Positions 8,230-14,900 of a DNA stretch of 16,938 nt are shown piece after piece. The notes beneath the pieces are model-generated. The model searched no databases and was not told the DNA's origin. It saw only the letters and a program-made list of their open reading frames with translations. The position numbers were made by a program, and so were the translations under genes. This DNA comes from Rothia sp. (in: high G+C Gram-positive bacteria) (lineage in GTDB: Bacteria > Actinomycetota > Actinomycetes > Actinomycetales > Micrococcaceae): the NCBI RefSeq assembly GCF_015265375.1, contig NZ_JABZXW010000049.1, forward strand, positions 1-16,938, given 5' to 3'. Position 1 is the first letter of the stretch; the number at the start of each line of letters is the position of its first letter.

Positions 8230-8517
8230 TTAGTCGTCGAATTCCACCTTCTCGAAGCTCATGGTGCCATCAGCGTGAGAAACAACAGTATTCGGGTCAC
8301 GTTCACGACGAGCCGCCGCGTACGCATCGTGGCTTGCCTCATCAACCCAGCGGGTCACCACGAAATAGTCGCCGCCCTCATCCAGGGGGCGCCACAGCTC
8401 AAAACCCTCAAAGCCGGGGAAAGAGTCAGCGATGTGGCGGGCAGCGGCGAAGCGCTTCTCCAGCTCAGCACGGTTGTCGCCAACGACAGCCAAACGGTGA
8501 ACCTTAACAACGGACAT
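8230..8517 (-). CDS. ABM-fold protein resembling heme-degrading MhuD/IsdG
   Basis: A 95-residue single-domain ABM (dimeric alpha/beta barrel) protein. It aligns without gaps, from memory, to the first 57 residues of M. tuberculosis MhuD: MSVVKV at the start, ELEKRFA (18-24), the PGFEGFELWRP strand (34-44) and YFVVTRW (51-57). That family binds heme and opens the ring to release iron. The residues that do this in MhuD (Asn7, Trp66, His75) are here His7, Tyr66 and Pro75, and the C-terminal part is shorter. It may therefore bind something else, or bind heme in another way. The start is fixed by a strong AAGGAGG 5 nt before the ATG. It is monocistronic, with palindromic sites upstream that could tie it to iron control. 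Confidence 0.8.
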   Translation of the reverse strand: MSVVKVHRLAVVGDNRAELEKRFAAARHIADSFPGFEGFELWRPLDEGGDYFVVTRWVDEASHDAYAAARRERDPNTVVSHADGTMSFEKVEFDD

Positions 8518-8541
8518 GTGTCCTCCTTCTGTTGAGTACGT

Positions 8542-8615
8542 GCTTTCAACGATGAAAGCGGGTTATAACCTCGCACCAGCTATAGGTGAGCTATGTTCTT
8601 AGCGAGGTTAACCTC
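8542..8615 (-). promoter_or_regulatory. Palindromic control region of the ABM gene
   Basis: Two perfect palindromes face each other: GGTTATAACC (8561-8570) and GAGGTTAACCTC (8604-8615). With their flanks they form a larger inverted repeat, GGTTATAACCTCGC (8561-8574) against GCGAGGTTAACC (8602-8613), differing by a 2-nt insert. AGGTTA half-sites are reminiscent of DtxR/IdeR iron-repressor boxes, though the spacing is not the classical 19-bp form. A GCTTTC/GAAAGC hairpin (8542-8547 with 8554-8559) lies in the leader. Confidence 0.45.
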
Positions 8616-8636
8616 AGAATAACGGGTCGCGGGCAC

Positions 8637-8684
8637 AAAAAATAGGGGTTAGCGCCAACTAACAGTTATATGACGCCAACCCCC
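8637..8684 (-). terminator. Terminator of rimM-trmD
   Basis: A stem GGGGTT (8645-8650) with AACCCC (8678-8683) plus GCG with CGC (8652-8654 with 8674-8676) leads on the minus strand into a TTTTTT tract (8637-8642). It lies about 40 nt after the trmD stop. Confidence 0.9.
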
Positions 8685-8726
8685 ATTCAGAGAATCACGA
8701 GGCACCCACAGGCACCCGTTCGAAGC

Positions 8727-9695
8727 TTAGGATTCCGGCTGGGTCTGCACGGTATTAGGCTGCACGGTATTAGACTGTGCAGTATCAGGCTGTGCCGCCT
8801 GAGCCTCGCTATCAGCCTGCGGTGCGGGGTTCTTCTTCGCCTTCTTCTGAGCCGCCTTCGCCGGGTTCGCAAAATGCACCCCGCGCTCAGCCAAGAAGCG
8901 GCGATCCTTCTTATCCCACTGCTCCACCGGGTACGCCTCCAACAGGTCCGGGCGGCGCTCCAGGGTACGCTCAATCTGACGGTCACGACGCCAACGCGCA
9001 ATCGCACCGTGATTACCCGACAGCAGCACCTCCGGCACCTCACGGTCACGCCACACGGCGGGCTTCGTGTACACCGGATACTCCAGCAGACCACCCGTAT
9101 GCGACTCCTCCTCCAGGGAGGCGGGGTTACCCATCGCGCCCGGAATCAGGCGGGTGATAGCCTCAATCATCGCCATGACCGCAACCTCACCACCGTATAG
9201 CACGTAATCGCCCAGGGACACGGGCATCACGCGGAAGCTCTCCTGCGCCCAGTCCAGCACACGCTCATCAATGCCCTCGTAGCGTGCCGGAGCGAAGACA
9301 ATATGCTTCTCCTCCGCCAGCTCGTACGCCATCGCCTGATCGAAAACGGCACCCGCCGGGGACGGGACAATCAGCAGCGGACGGGTATCAGCGGCGGGTT
9401 CGGCAGTGGGCTCGGTGCCCTCAGACTCGGCACCCTCAGTAGAATCTTCGGAAGCGTTCAGCGGGGAGGCGGCAAGCACCTCATCCAGCGCCAAACCCCA
9501 CGGCTCCGCCTTCATCACCATGCCCGCGCCACCACCGTACGGGGTGTCATCCACCGTGCGGTGACGGTCAAACGTGTACTCACGCAGATCGTGCAGGTGC
9601 AGATCCACCAGACCCTTCTCACGAGCCTTGCCCAGCAGGGACAGCTTCAGCGGCTCCAGGTACTCGGGGAAAATCGTGACCACATCGTAGCGCAC
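8727..9695 (-). CDS. trmD: tRNA (guanine-N1)-methyltransferase TrmD
   Basis: Transfers methyl from SAM to N1 of G37 in tRNAs to prevent +1 frameshifting. At 322 residues it is longer than E. coli TrmD (255). The SPOUT trefoil-knot motifs are present: DRHRTVDDTPYGGGAGM (43-59), RYEGIDERV (138-146), SLGDYVLYGGE (160-170) and LLSGNH (224-229). The extra length is an acidic Ser/Glu/Thr-rich insert (about 76-105) and a C-terminal tail from about 275 with a Lys/Ala stretch and pentapeptide repeats. At the position of the E. coli catalytic Asp169 this protein has Glu197 (sequence EEESH). The start is a GTG, 3 nt after the rimM stop, with a GGGGGAG ribosome site inside rimM, so the two are translationally coupled. 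A strong terminator follows. Confidence 0.95.
   Translation of the reverse strand: MRYDVVTIFPEYLEPLKLSLLGKAREKGLVDLHLHDLREYTFDRHRTVDDTPYGGGAGMVMKAEPWGLALDEVLAASPLNASEDSTEGAESEGTEPTAEPAADTRPLLIVPSPAGAVFDQAMAYELAEEKHIVFAPARYEGIDERVLDWAQESFRVMPVSLGDYVLYGGEVAVMAMIEAITRLIPGAMGNPASLEEESHTGGLLEYPVYTKPAVWRDREVPEVLLSGNHGAIARWRRDRQIERTLERRPDLLEAYPVEQWDKKDRRFLAERGVHFANPAKAAQKKAKKNPAPQADSEAQAAQPDTAQSNTVQPNTVQTQPES
8745..8804 (-). repeat. 15-bp tandem repeat in the trmD C-terminal tail
   Basis: Three 15-bp units (8745-8759, 8760-8774, 8775-8789) are followed by a degenerate fourth (8790-8804). The first two differ by one base. In frame they encode the pentapeptides AQPDT, AQSNT and VQPNT, then a partial VQ. 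The array can expand or contract without a frameshift, so tail length may vary between strains. Confidence 0.75.
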
Positions 9696-9698
9696 GGA

Positions 9699-10361
9699 CT
9701 ACTCCCCCGCCTGCTCGGTCGCCTGCGCAGAATCCTGCTCAGCGTCCTCGACCAGGTCAATCAAACCCGCCGGAGGGGTCAGTAGCACAAAGCCGGGCTC
9801 ATCCTCGGTCGAGGGAACCACCTCGGGCACAATCTCCTCAACAAAAGGAATCATGATCTCTTCACCCGCGCCGGAGGCAAGACGCGGCGAACGAGCCAGC
9901 TTAATCAGCAGCAAATCCTGAACCGGCATGGTCTGCAGACCGGTCACCTTACCCAGCGGCTTACCCACAGCCGGGTTATCCACGGGGCTCTCACCCTCGG
10001 GAACGTCCGCCAGCAGGTACACGGGCAGGTTCACCAGCTCCTGCTCGTAGAAGCCCTCTTCATCGCCCTCATCCTCGGGAACCTCGTAGACCAGGCGGCT
10101 GCCGCGCAGCTCCTCAGCCTGGTTGCGGGTGGTCACCTCATCAAAACGGACCACCAGAATCTTCTTATTCCAGCGGGCACCGGCAACCGTCAGCTCACCG
10201 GTAGGCGCCACCGAAGCGGCAGCAGAGCCGGGCTTGAAATTCTCGATGCCGAGTACCTCACCGCGGGCAAAACGCTCCTGCGGGGCATCAGTAAAGAGCT
10301 GAACCGTCACCTCACCACGAATACCGTGAGGCTTACCGATACGAGCCACCACAACCTGCAT
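9699..10361 (-). CDS. rimM: Ribosome maturation factor RimM
   Basis: Binds S19 and assists assembly of the 30S head. It has 220 residues against a usual 165-180. The N-terminal RimM domain starts VVVARIGKPHGIRGEVTV (3-20). The PRC-barrel domain begins near FYEQELVNLPVYL (104-116) and includes LGKVTGLQTMPVQDLLLIK (136-154), IMIPFVEEIVPEVV (169-182) and PPAGLIDL (196-203). The added length is in loops (about 43-55, 118-135, 157-167) and an acidic tail. The ATG has a good GGAGG site. It is the first gene of the rimM-trmD unit, with its own promoter and a terminator separating it from khpA. Confidence 0.93.
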   Translation of the reverse strand: MQVVVARIGKPHGIRGEVTVQLFTDAPQERFARGEVLGIENFKPGSAAASVAPTGELTVAGARWNKKILVVRFDEVTTRNQAEELRGSRLVYEVPEDEGDEEGFYEQELVNLPVYLLADVPEGESPVDNPAVGKPLGKVTGLQTMPVQDLLLIKLARSPRLASGAGEEIMIPFVEEIVPEVVPSTEDEPGFVLLTPPAGLIDLVEDAEQDSAQATEQAGE

Positions 10362-10396
10362 AATTTTCCTCCGCTGGATACAAGCTAAAAACCTAC

Positions 10397-10427
10397 GCCG
10401 TGCACGTGCACGGCTCCCACTATTCTA
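10397..10427 (-). promoter_or_regulatory. rimM promoter with perfect 18-bp palindrome at the start of transcription
   Basis: A TAGAAT -10 box (10422-10427, minus strand) is followed almost at once by GCCGTGCACGTGCACGGC (10397-10414), a perfect 18-bp palindrome covering roughly +1 to +18. It could be a repressor site or a leader element. The -35 region is weak. Confidence 0.5.
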
Positions 10428-10488
10428 CCGGGCACTTAGGACGGGCGCATTCTGCCGCACGCACTATCACCGGGACCCGGGTACGCGA

Positions 10489-10528
10489 AAGCCCCCGCCT
10501 TCCGGAAAAATTCCGGGAGCGGGGGCTT
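10489..10528 (-). terminator. Terminator of the rpsP-khpA unit
   Basis: A 10-bp stem (10489-10498 with 10519-10528) is extended by CCGGAA/TTCCGG (10502-10507 with 10511-10516) after a small bulge. It is placed 15 nt after the khpA stop codon and upstream of the rimM promoter. The T run after it is short, so read-through is possible. Confidence 0.8.
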
Positions 10529-10542
10529 CAAGCGTTTACGAG

Positions 10543-10788
10543 CTAGCGTCGCTTTTTGTCGGTGTCGATAATGTCGATACGCATCGGCTCGCCATCAGAA
10601 ATAGCGTCCATCACCAGACGGATGCTCTTGGCGGTACGACCAGACCTGCCGATAACTCGGCCCAGGTCATCCGGATGCACGCGAACCTCAAGGGTTTCAC
10701 GGTGACGCTGAGTGCGCAGGCGCACCTTCACGTCCTCCGGACGATCGACAATCCCTCGAACCAGGTGTTCGAGTGCGTCAGCCAACAT
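10543..10788 (-). CDS. khpA: KhpA-type KH-domain RNA-binding protein
   Basis: An 81-residue protein that is a single KH domain. The RNA-binding GxxG loop is GRSG (47-50), in the context LGRVIGRSGRTAKSIR (42-57). KhpA binds RNA, often as a partner of KhpB/Jag, and the gene is commonly found between rpsP and rimM. The ATG lies 2 nt after the rpsP stop, so it is translationally coupled to rpsP; it has only a weak ribosome site of its own. The C-terminus is basic (DKKRR). Length is typical. Confidence 0.92.
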   Translation of the reverse strand: MLADALEHLVRGIVDRPEDVKVRLRTQRHRETLEVRVHPDDLGRVIGRSGRTAKSIRLVMDAISDGEPMRIDIIDTDKKRR

Positions 10789-10790
10789 AA

Positions 10791-11213
10791 TTACTCAGCT
10801 GCTTCCTCAGCCTCAGCCTCGGGTGCTGCTTCCTCAGCAGCCTCTTCAGCCTTCTCAGCCTTGGGGGTGATAGCCTCGGGCAGGATCACGGAACCCTTTT
10901 CGGGAACAACGAACTCAGCCTTAGCCTCGACGGGCAGAACCTTGGACTCTGCCTTCTCGCCCTTGAATGCAGCCCAGTCGCCCGAGAGCTTCAGCAGAGC
11001 CAGAACCTGCTCGGTCGGCTGTGCGCCGACGGAGAGCCAGTACTGAGCACGCTCAGAGTTGATCTCGATACGCGAGGGGTGCTCGGTCGGGTGGTAAATA
11101 CCGATCTCTTCGATAGTCTTACCGTCGCGCTTGACGCGCGAATCAGCGATCACGACGCGGTAACGAGGATCGCGGATCTTACCCATACGCTTGAGACGAA
11201 TCTTAACAGCCAC
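10791..11213 (-). CDS. rpsP: 30S ribosomal protein S16
   Basis: A 140-residue S16, against about 80-90 in E. coli. The core is MAVKIRLKRMGK at the start, YRVVIADSR (18-26) and GKTIEEIGIYHPTE. The extra length is a C-terminal extension, ending in an Ala/Glu-rich acidic helix common in actinobacterial S16. I place the start at the GTG at 11213, since every S16 begins at this point and AGGAG lies upstream, though about 11 nt away. An in-frame start at 11255 would add 14 residues foreign to the family. S16 stabilises the 5' domain of 16S rRNA. It is cotranscribed with khpA. Confidence 0.95.
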   Translation of the reverse strand: MAVKIRLKRMGKIRDPRYRVVIADSRVKRDGKTIEEIGIYHPTEHPSRIEINSERAQYWLSVGAQPTEQVLALLKLSGDWAAFKGEKAESKVLPVEAKAEFVVPEKGSVILPEAITPKAEKAEEAAEEAAPEAEAEEAAE

Positions 11214-11304
11214 TTTAGTGGTTACTCCTGTTTCATAATTTGGTGCGAGGCACACGGTTCAGCACCCGTGGGGCGGGCCATTCACGGCGCCTCTATGGAC
11301 ACAA

Positions 11305-11353
11305 CGGCGCGCGAAGAGAGGGGTCGCGCGTCGCCGGGTACTCAGCTAGGGTA
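11305..11353 (-). promoter_or_regulatory. rpsP promoter candidate and structured leader
   Basis: An extended -10 (TGATACCCT, with TACCCT at 11348-11353 on the minus strand) would start a leader of about 128 nt. The leader opens with a 7-bp perfect stem CGCGCGA (11308-11314 with 11324-11330), extended to 10 pairs including one G-U. A second CACGG/CCGTG stem is closer to the gene. This could be an autoregulatory or processing structure. Confidence 0.4.
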
Positions 11354-11389
11354 TCAGAGCCCAAGATTTTAAGCTAGCGACACGGAAAA

Positions 11390-11437
11390 ATAATTGCCGC
11401 AGGCACCGAACATCACTTTTAAACAGCGTTCTGTGCC
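11390..11437 (-). terminator. Terminator after the Nudix gene
   Basis: GGCAC (11402-11406) pairs with GTGCC (11433-11437) and GAAC (11408-11411) with GTTC (11428-11431) around one mismatch. On the minus strand a T-rich stretch (TTATTTTT) follows about 10 nt later. Confidence 0.6.
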
Positions 11438-11488
11438 CGGTAGCCCCCCCCTGCGCAACCGCCCTGCAGCCGCCGCTAGTCGAGGTTG

Positions 11489-11977
11489 TTAGGAGTCGAG
11501 GTTGCTCATCTCCAGAGTCTCCCCCGTCTCCAGGGCGCGGTAGCACTCACGCAGACGCTCCACCATCGACGGACGCACGTAGCCCTCCAGGTTCTCCGGA
11601 GCAACCCACTCATAGGTCACCAGCTCAGCATCCTGCAGGGTAATCTTCGTATCCGCCGCAATCACGCCGCCGTCATACATGTAGTAGGTCGAATCGCCCC
11701 ACACACCCAACGCCAGGCCGTGGAAAATCAGCAACACACGACCCAGCTTCACATCCAGGCCCAGCTCCTCCACAATCTCACGCTCACAACCGGGCTTGGG
11801 CGCCTCGCCAGCCTCCACGGTGCCGCCGGGAAGAATCCAGCCGTCCTTATAGTTCGGCTTCACCAGCAGCATCTCACCGCGCTCATTACGAATCAGCGCG
11901 CCCGCCGCCAAACGGCGCGTGGGCAAGGTGGCGATAAAAGCCTTCAGCTCTTCATCGCTCAGATAGGAATCCTTCAT
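11489..11977 (-). CDS. Nudix hydrolase
   Basis: A 162-residue cytoplasmic pyrophosphohydrolase that would cleave a nucleoside diphosphate linked to some other group. The Nudix box GX5EX7REUXEEXGU is intact: Gly52, Glu58, Arg66-Glu67, then IVEELGL (68-74) with the metal-binding Glu70 and Glu71. It is preceded by WILPGG (47-52), as usual. The N-terminal 20 residues and the C-terminal helices (about 128-162) are not diagnostic of a substrate. An AAAGGA ribosome site precedes the ATG. The gene starts 12 nt after the 931-residue gene's stop, so the two are almost surely cotranscribed, and a terminator follows. Confidence 0.9.
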   Translation of the reverse strand: MKDSYLSDEELKAFIATLPTRRLAAGALIRNERGEMLLVKPNYKDGWILPGGTVEAGEAPKPGCEREIVEELGLDVKLGRVLLIFHGLALGVWGDSTYYMYDGGVIAADTKITLQDAELVTYEWVAPENLEGYVRPSMVERLRECYRALETGETLEMSNLDS

Positions 11978-11989
11978 GGCTTCTTTCCT

Positions 11990-14785
11990 TTAGCGGTCGG
12001 TTTTCTTCGCAGCGCGCTGCCTGATGCTACGCACTATACCCAGGGCACGCTCACGCAGTCCAGAGGGTGCCTGCTCCGTGGACGGGGCGGCATCCTCCAC
12101 CGTGCGGTAGTGGCCCTCACGCAAATCATCAATCAGAGTGCGCTTCTTGGTCGAGGGCTGCTCCCCTGCGGTGTCACCCGGATGCACCAACTCAGCATCC
12201 GCCACCGGGCGGGCATGCTTCTTCATCTGCGTCTGCTCAAATGAACGCAGAACCGTCGGAATCAGAGCCGACTCAACCGTAGCGTTCAGGGCGAAGAGTG
12301 CTGCCGCCACCGAGAACTTACGGCTCGCCTTACCCTGAGCACGGCGGCGGCGCGCCACATTCGCCAAGGTCAGAGCGATAGCGCTCTGAGCCGTCACATC
12401 CGCACCCAGGACAAGACCCACACGGCGGGTCTTCGCACGAATCTGCTCCGGGGTCAGGCGCTTGCGGCGCGAACGAGGCGCGGGACTCTGAGCGGAAGAG
12501 CCCTGAGCGGAGGTGCTCTGCGGTGCGGGGGCCTGGGGTGCAGGACTCTGATCTGCAGAGCTTGAGGAAGCATCGGGCACGGTCTCAACGCTCGGGGCGG
12601 CTTCGTTCTGAGGTGCGAGCGCGGCAGAAGGCTCGGGAGCCTGCTGGCTTACCTTTGCCTCGTGCGATGCCTGCTCCTCGGTAGGCGAAGAGTCAGCCTC
12701 GTGCAGGGCGCTGTCAAGAGACAGGTAGCCCTCTTCGGTCTCCACGAAGGAATCCGGCGCAGAACCCTCCGGCGAACCCATGTGCGTGTACTCGTAGGGG
12801 ATGTGCGCGTTGTTGAGAGCGTCCATCCACTCGGCGAGGGTCACGCGGCGGCCGGTCGCAACCAGTCGGTAGCTACGCTCCATGGGCGAGGGGAAGTTGC
12901 CCGGGTAGGGTTCAATCTCCTCGTCATCCTCGAAGGAATCGTCCTCTACGGGGGTGCTCTCGGAGAAAGTAGCCTCGGCAGCGGAGTCATCCAGCGGGAA
13001 GGTAACGTCCAGGGCTTCAGAAGTCTGCGCCTCGTCAGCAGGTTCAGCCGCAGGCTGCGCGAATCCCTCATCCTCGTTGCCGAAGATGCGCGCCGTGCTA
13101 ATCGACGCCACATCAAAACCGGTGGTCGGAACCAGCGCCAGCTCCGTGGGAACGTCCAGCAGCTGCAGCACCGACTCCAACGCCAGGGTATTGCTCGTAT
13201 CGCGCAGGTACGCATTCAGGCGGCGGCCGGTAATGGAGTCAGCCTCCACACCAAACATCGCCATGACATTAGCGATGCCCTGCTCGATTTCTTCCTCATC
13301 GGAACCGAAAATCTTCGAACCCGACAGCTCCGGGGCGCTACCGGGAAGCTCCGAGAGCAGGTCCTCCAACATGCCGCCAAAACGTGCGACTTCCTCACGG
13401 CTGAGGGCACGGTTCAGGCGCTTAGGCACACGCTGCCAGGTGAACTCCTCCACGATGTTCTCGTAGGGTTCACCGAACGCCTCCAGGTACCACTCCTCAT
13501 CCGAGTATGGGTCGCGGGCGGGCTCCTCATAGACCACCAGGTGCTGCTGGTTCGCGTTGCCCTCAGCAATCAGGGCGTTGCAGTTCAGCAGGCCCAGCAG
13601 TGCCATCAGATCCACCGGGTCGGCAGAAATGAGGGTCCACTCCCCCGCCGGTGCGGCAACAACCTGCCGAGTACCGGCAGGGAGGTACGCCAAAAGAAGC
13701 CCGGTAATCATGTCAATGGGCAGGTCGACGAGCATGGCGGCGTCGCCGTCCACCAGGAACTCCAGCTCACCCTGCCCACCGGGCAGCTCCTCCCACACGG
13801 TCGCCTCACCCTCCAGGGCGGCACCGGTAACCGGTAGCTGATCCACCAGCTGCGCCACATAATCCTCAACGGGGGTACCCACGTGCAAGTGGCCGTCAGC
13901 AACCTCCAGCACGTTCATATAGCCCTCATCATCCACGGCGCACAGCACGTAGAGCTGCACCTGATGCTCACCCATCTCGTAAGCAATCAGCTCCGGGGAG
14001 GCGGCGGTCGCCTCAATAAGGGCGGCAATCAGCTCCTCATCGGTGGTGGAACGAGCCATGATGCGGCGGCGCTGAATCTTCTCTTCCAGCTCCATGGTCT
14101 GCTCGATGCGCTCATTGCGCTGCTTCTCGGCGGTGCGCTCCTCGTCCTGGGCGCGCAGGTATTCGGGGCTATCCGATTCGCCAGTTCCGGCGGGTGCGGG
14201 GGCCTCGTCCCACATGCCGGTGAGCTTATCGACGGTCCACTCTTCGCTCTCCAGGGCGGCGGCGAGGCGGTCAACCTTCGTGCGGTCGTTCCAGGCGCGC
14301 TGCGTATCGGGGTCTTCCGCCTTGACCTCCTCGTGCATGCTGCGGGCTTCACGAATGAGGTTCAGGATGGTTGCGGCAACATCGTCGACCGCGGGATCGT
14401 CGCTCTCGCTCGAGTAGACGAGGTCGCCCGCCAGTTCGGCGGAGTGCTCCCCGTACTCGAGGGCGATACGCGCCCAGACGGGGGTGTACCCGGGAAGGAT
14501 GCTCGAATCATCGTCGAAGCCGTCCGCAAAGTCGCCTGCGATACCGTCTTCAAGATCGCCCGAAAGGTCGCCTTCAAGAATCTCTGCGGGAGTATCAGAG
14601 AAGCCCAGCGAACCCTCCTCAGCTACAGGCTCAACAGCAGAATCGCCTGCAGATTCTCCAGCAGACTCACCGACAGGGCCCTCTACAGCATCATCAGCGA
14701 AGGCGCGCTGAGACCACGGCGTGACCTGCTCATTCAGCTGATCATCCGCGTTCTCTCGATCCCAATTCTGCTCGTTCTGAGCCAT
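11990..14785 (-). CDS. Large acidic protein of unknown function (931 residues)
   Basis: I do not recognise this protein. Residues 1-95 are acidic and low-complexity (Gly/Glu/Ser/Asp). Residues 100-190 look helical. A charged, coiled-coil-like helix spans about 208-246. Residues 247-560 look globular alpha/beta, with hydrophobic strands near 276-284, 341-365 and 382-405. Residues 570-625 are very acidic. A small folded part lies near 625-670. A Pro/Ala/Ser/Gln linker (715-770) leads to a basic C-terminus, with RSRRKR (771-776), Arg clusters and an Ala-rich helical pair (788-850). IFG followed by acidic residues occurs at 492 and 568, and TGRR at 519 and 644, hinting at internal duplication. 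There is no signal peptide or clear membrane helix, and only two cysteines. The start at 14785 has a GAAGG site; an in-frame ATG at 14815 lacks one. Codon use matches the neighbours. It is the first gene of a unit with the Nudix gene, just after ffh. Confidence 0.8.
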   Translation of the reverse strand: MAQNEQNWDRENADDQLNEQVTPWSQRAFADDAVEGPVGESAGESAGDSAVEPVAEEGSLGFSDTPAEILEGDLSGDLEDGIAGDFADGFDDDSSILPGYTPVWARIALEYGEHSAELAGDLVYSSESDDPAVDDVAATILNLIREARSMHEEVKAEDPDTQRAWNDRTKVDRLAAALESEEWTVDKLTGMWDEAPAPAGTGESDSPEYLRAQDEERTAEKQRNERIEQTMELEEKIQRRRIMARSTTDEELIAALIEATAASPELIAYEMGEHQVQLYVLCAVDDEGYMNVLEVADGHLHVGTPVEDYVAQLVDQLPVTGAALEGEATVWEELPGGQGELEFLVDGDAAMLVDLPIDMITGLLLAYLPAGTRQVVAAPAGEWTLISADPVDLMALLGLLNCNALIAEGNANQQHLVVYEEPARDPYSDEEWYLEAFGEPYENIVEEFTWQRVPKRLNRALSREEVARFGGMLEDLLSELPGSAPELSGSKIFGSDEEEIEQGIANVMAMFGVEADSITGRRLNAYLRDTSNTLALESVLQLLDVPTELALVPTTGFDVASISTARIFGNEDEGFAQPAAEPADEAQTSEALDVTFPLDDSAAEATFSESTPVEDDSFEDDEEIEPYPGNFPSPMERSYRLVATGRRVTLAEWMDALNNAHIPYEYTHMGSPEGSAPDSFVETEEGYLSLDSALHEADSSPTEEQASHEAKVSQQAPEPSAALAPQNEAAPSVETVPDASSSSADQSPAPQAPAPQSTSAQGSSAQSPAPRSRRKRLTPEQIRAKTRRVGLVLGADVTAQSAIALTLANVARRRRAQGKASRKFSVAAALFALNATVESALIPTVLRSFEQTQMKKHARPVADAELVHPGDTAGEQPSTKKRTLIDDLREGHYRTVEDAAPSTEQAPSGLRERALGIVRSIRQRAAKKTDR

Positions 14786-14834
14786 TGATACCTTCCCTTC
14801 ACACCATTCATGCACCCAAACCGGGCACCATACC

Positions 14835-14873
14835 GGTACGGGTGCGCCCCGTCACCACGTGCGCACCCGTACC
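14835..14873 (-). terminator. Hairpin between ffh and the 931-residue gene
   Basis: A perfect 12-bp stem GGTACGGGTGCG (14835-14846 with 14862-14873) has a 15-nt loop. It lies 27 nt after the ffh stop. There is no clear T run on the minus strand, so it may only attenuate or protect the ffh message. Confidence 0.5.
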
Positions 14874-14900
14874 ACCCCTTACCGGGGCTCATATTTGCTC

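Noticed and set aside
11444..11451. Run of eight C bases after the Nudix gene
   Set aside because: It could be a slippery or phase-variable tract, but it lies outside any gene; length error in sequencing is as likely.
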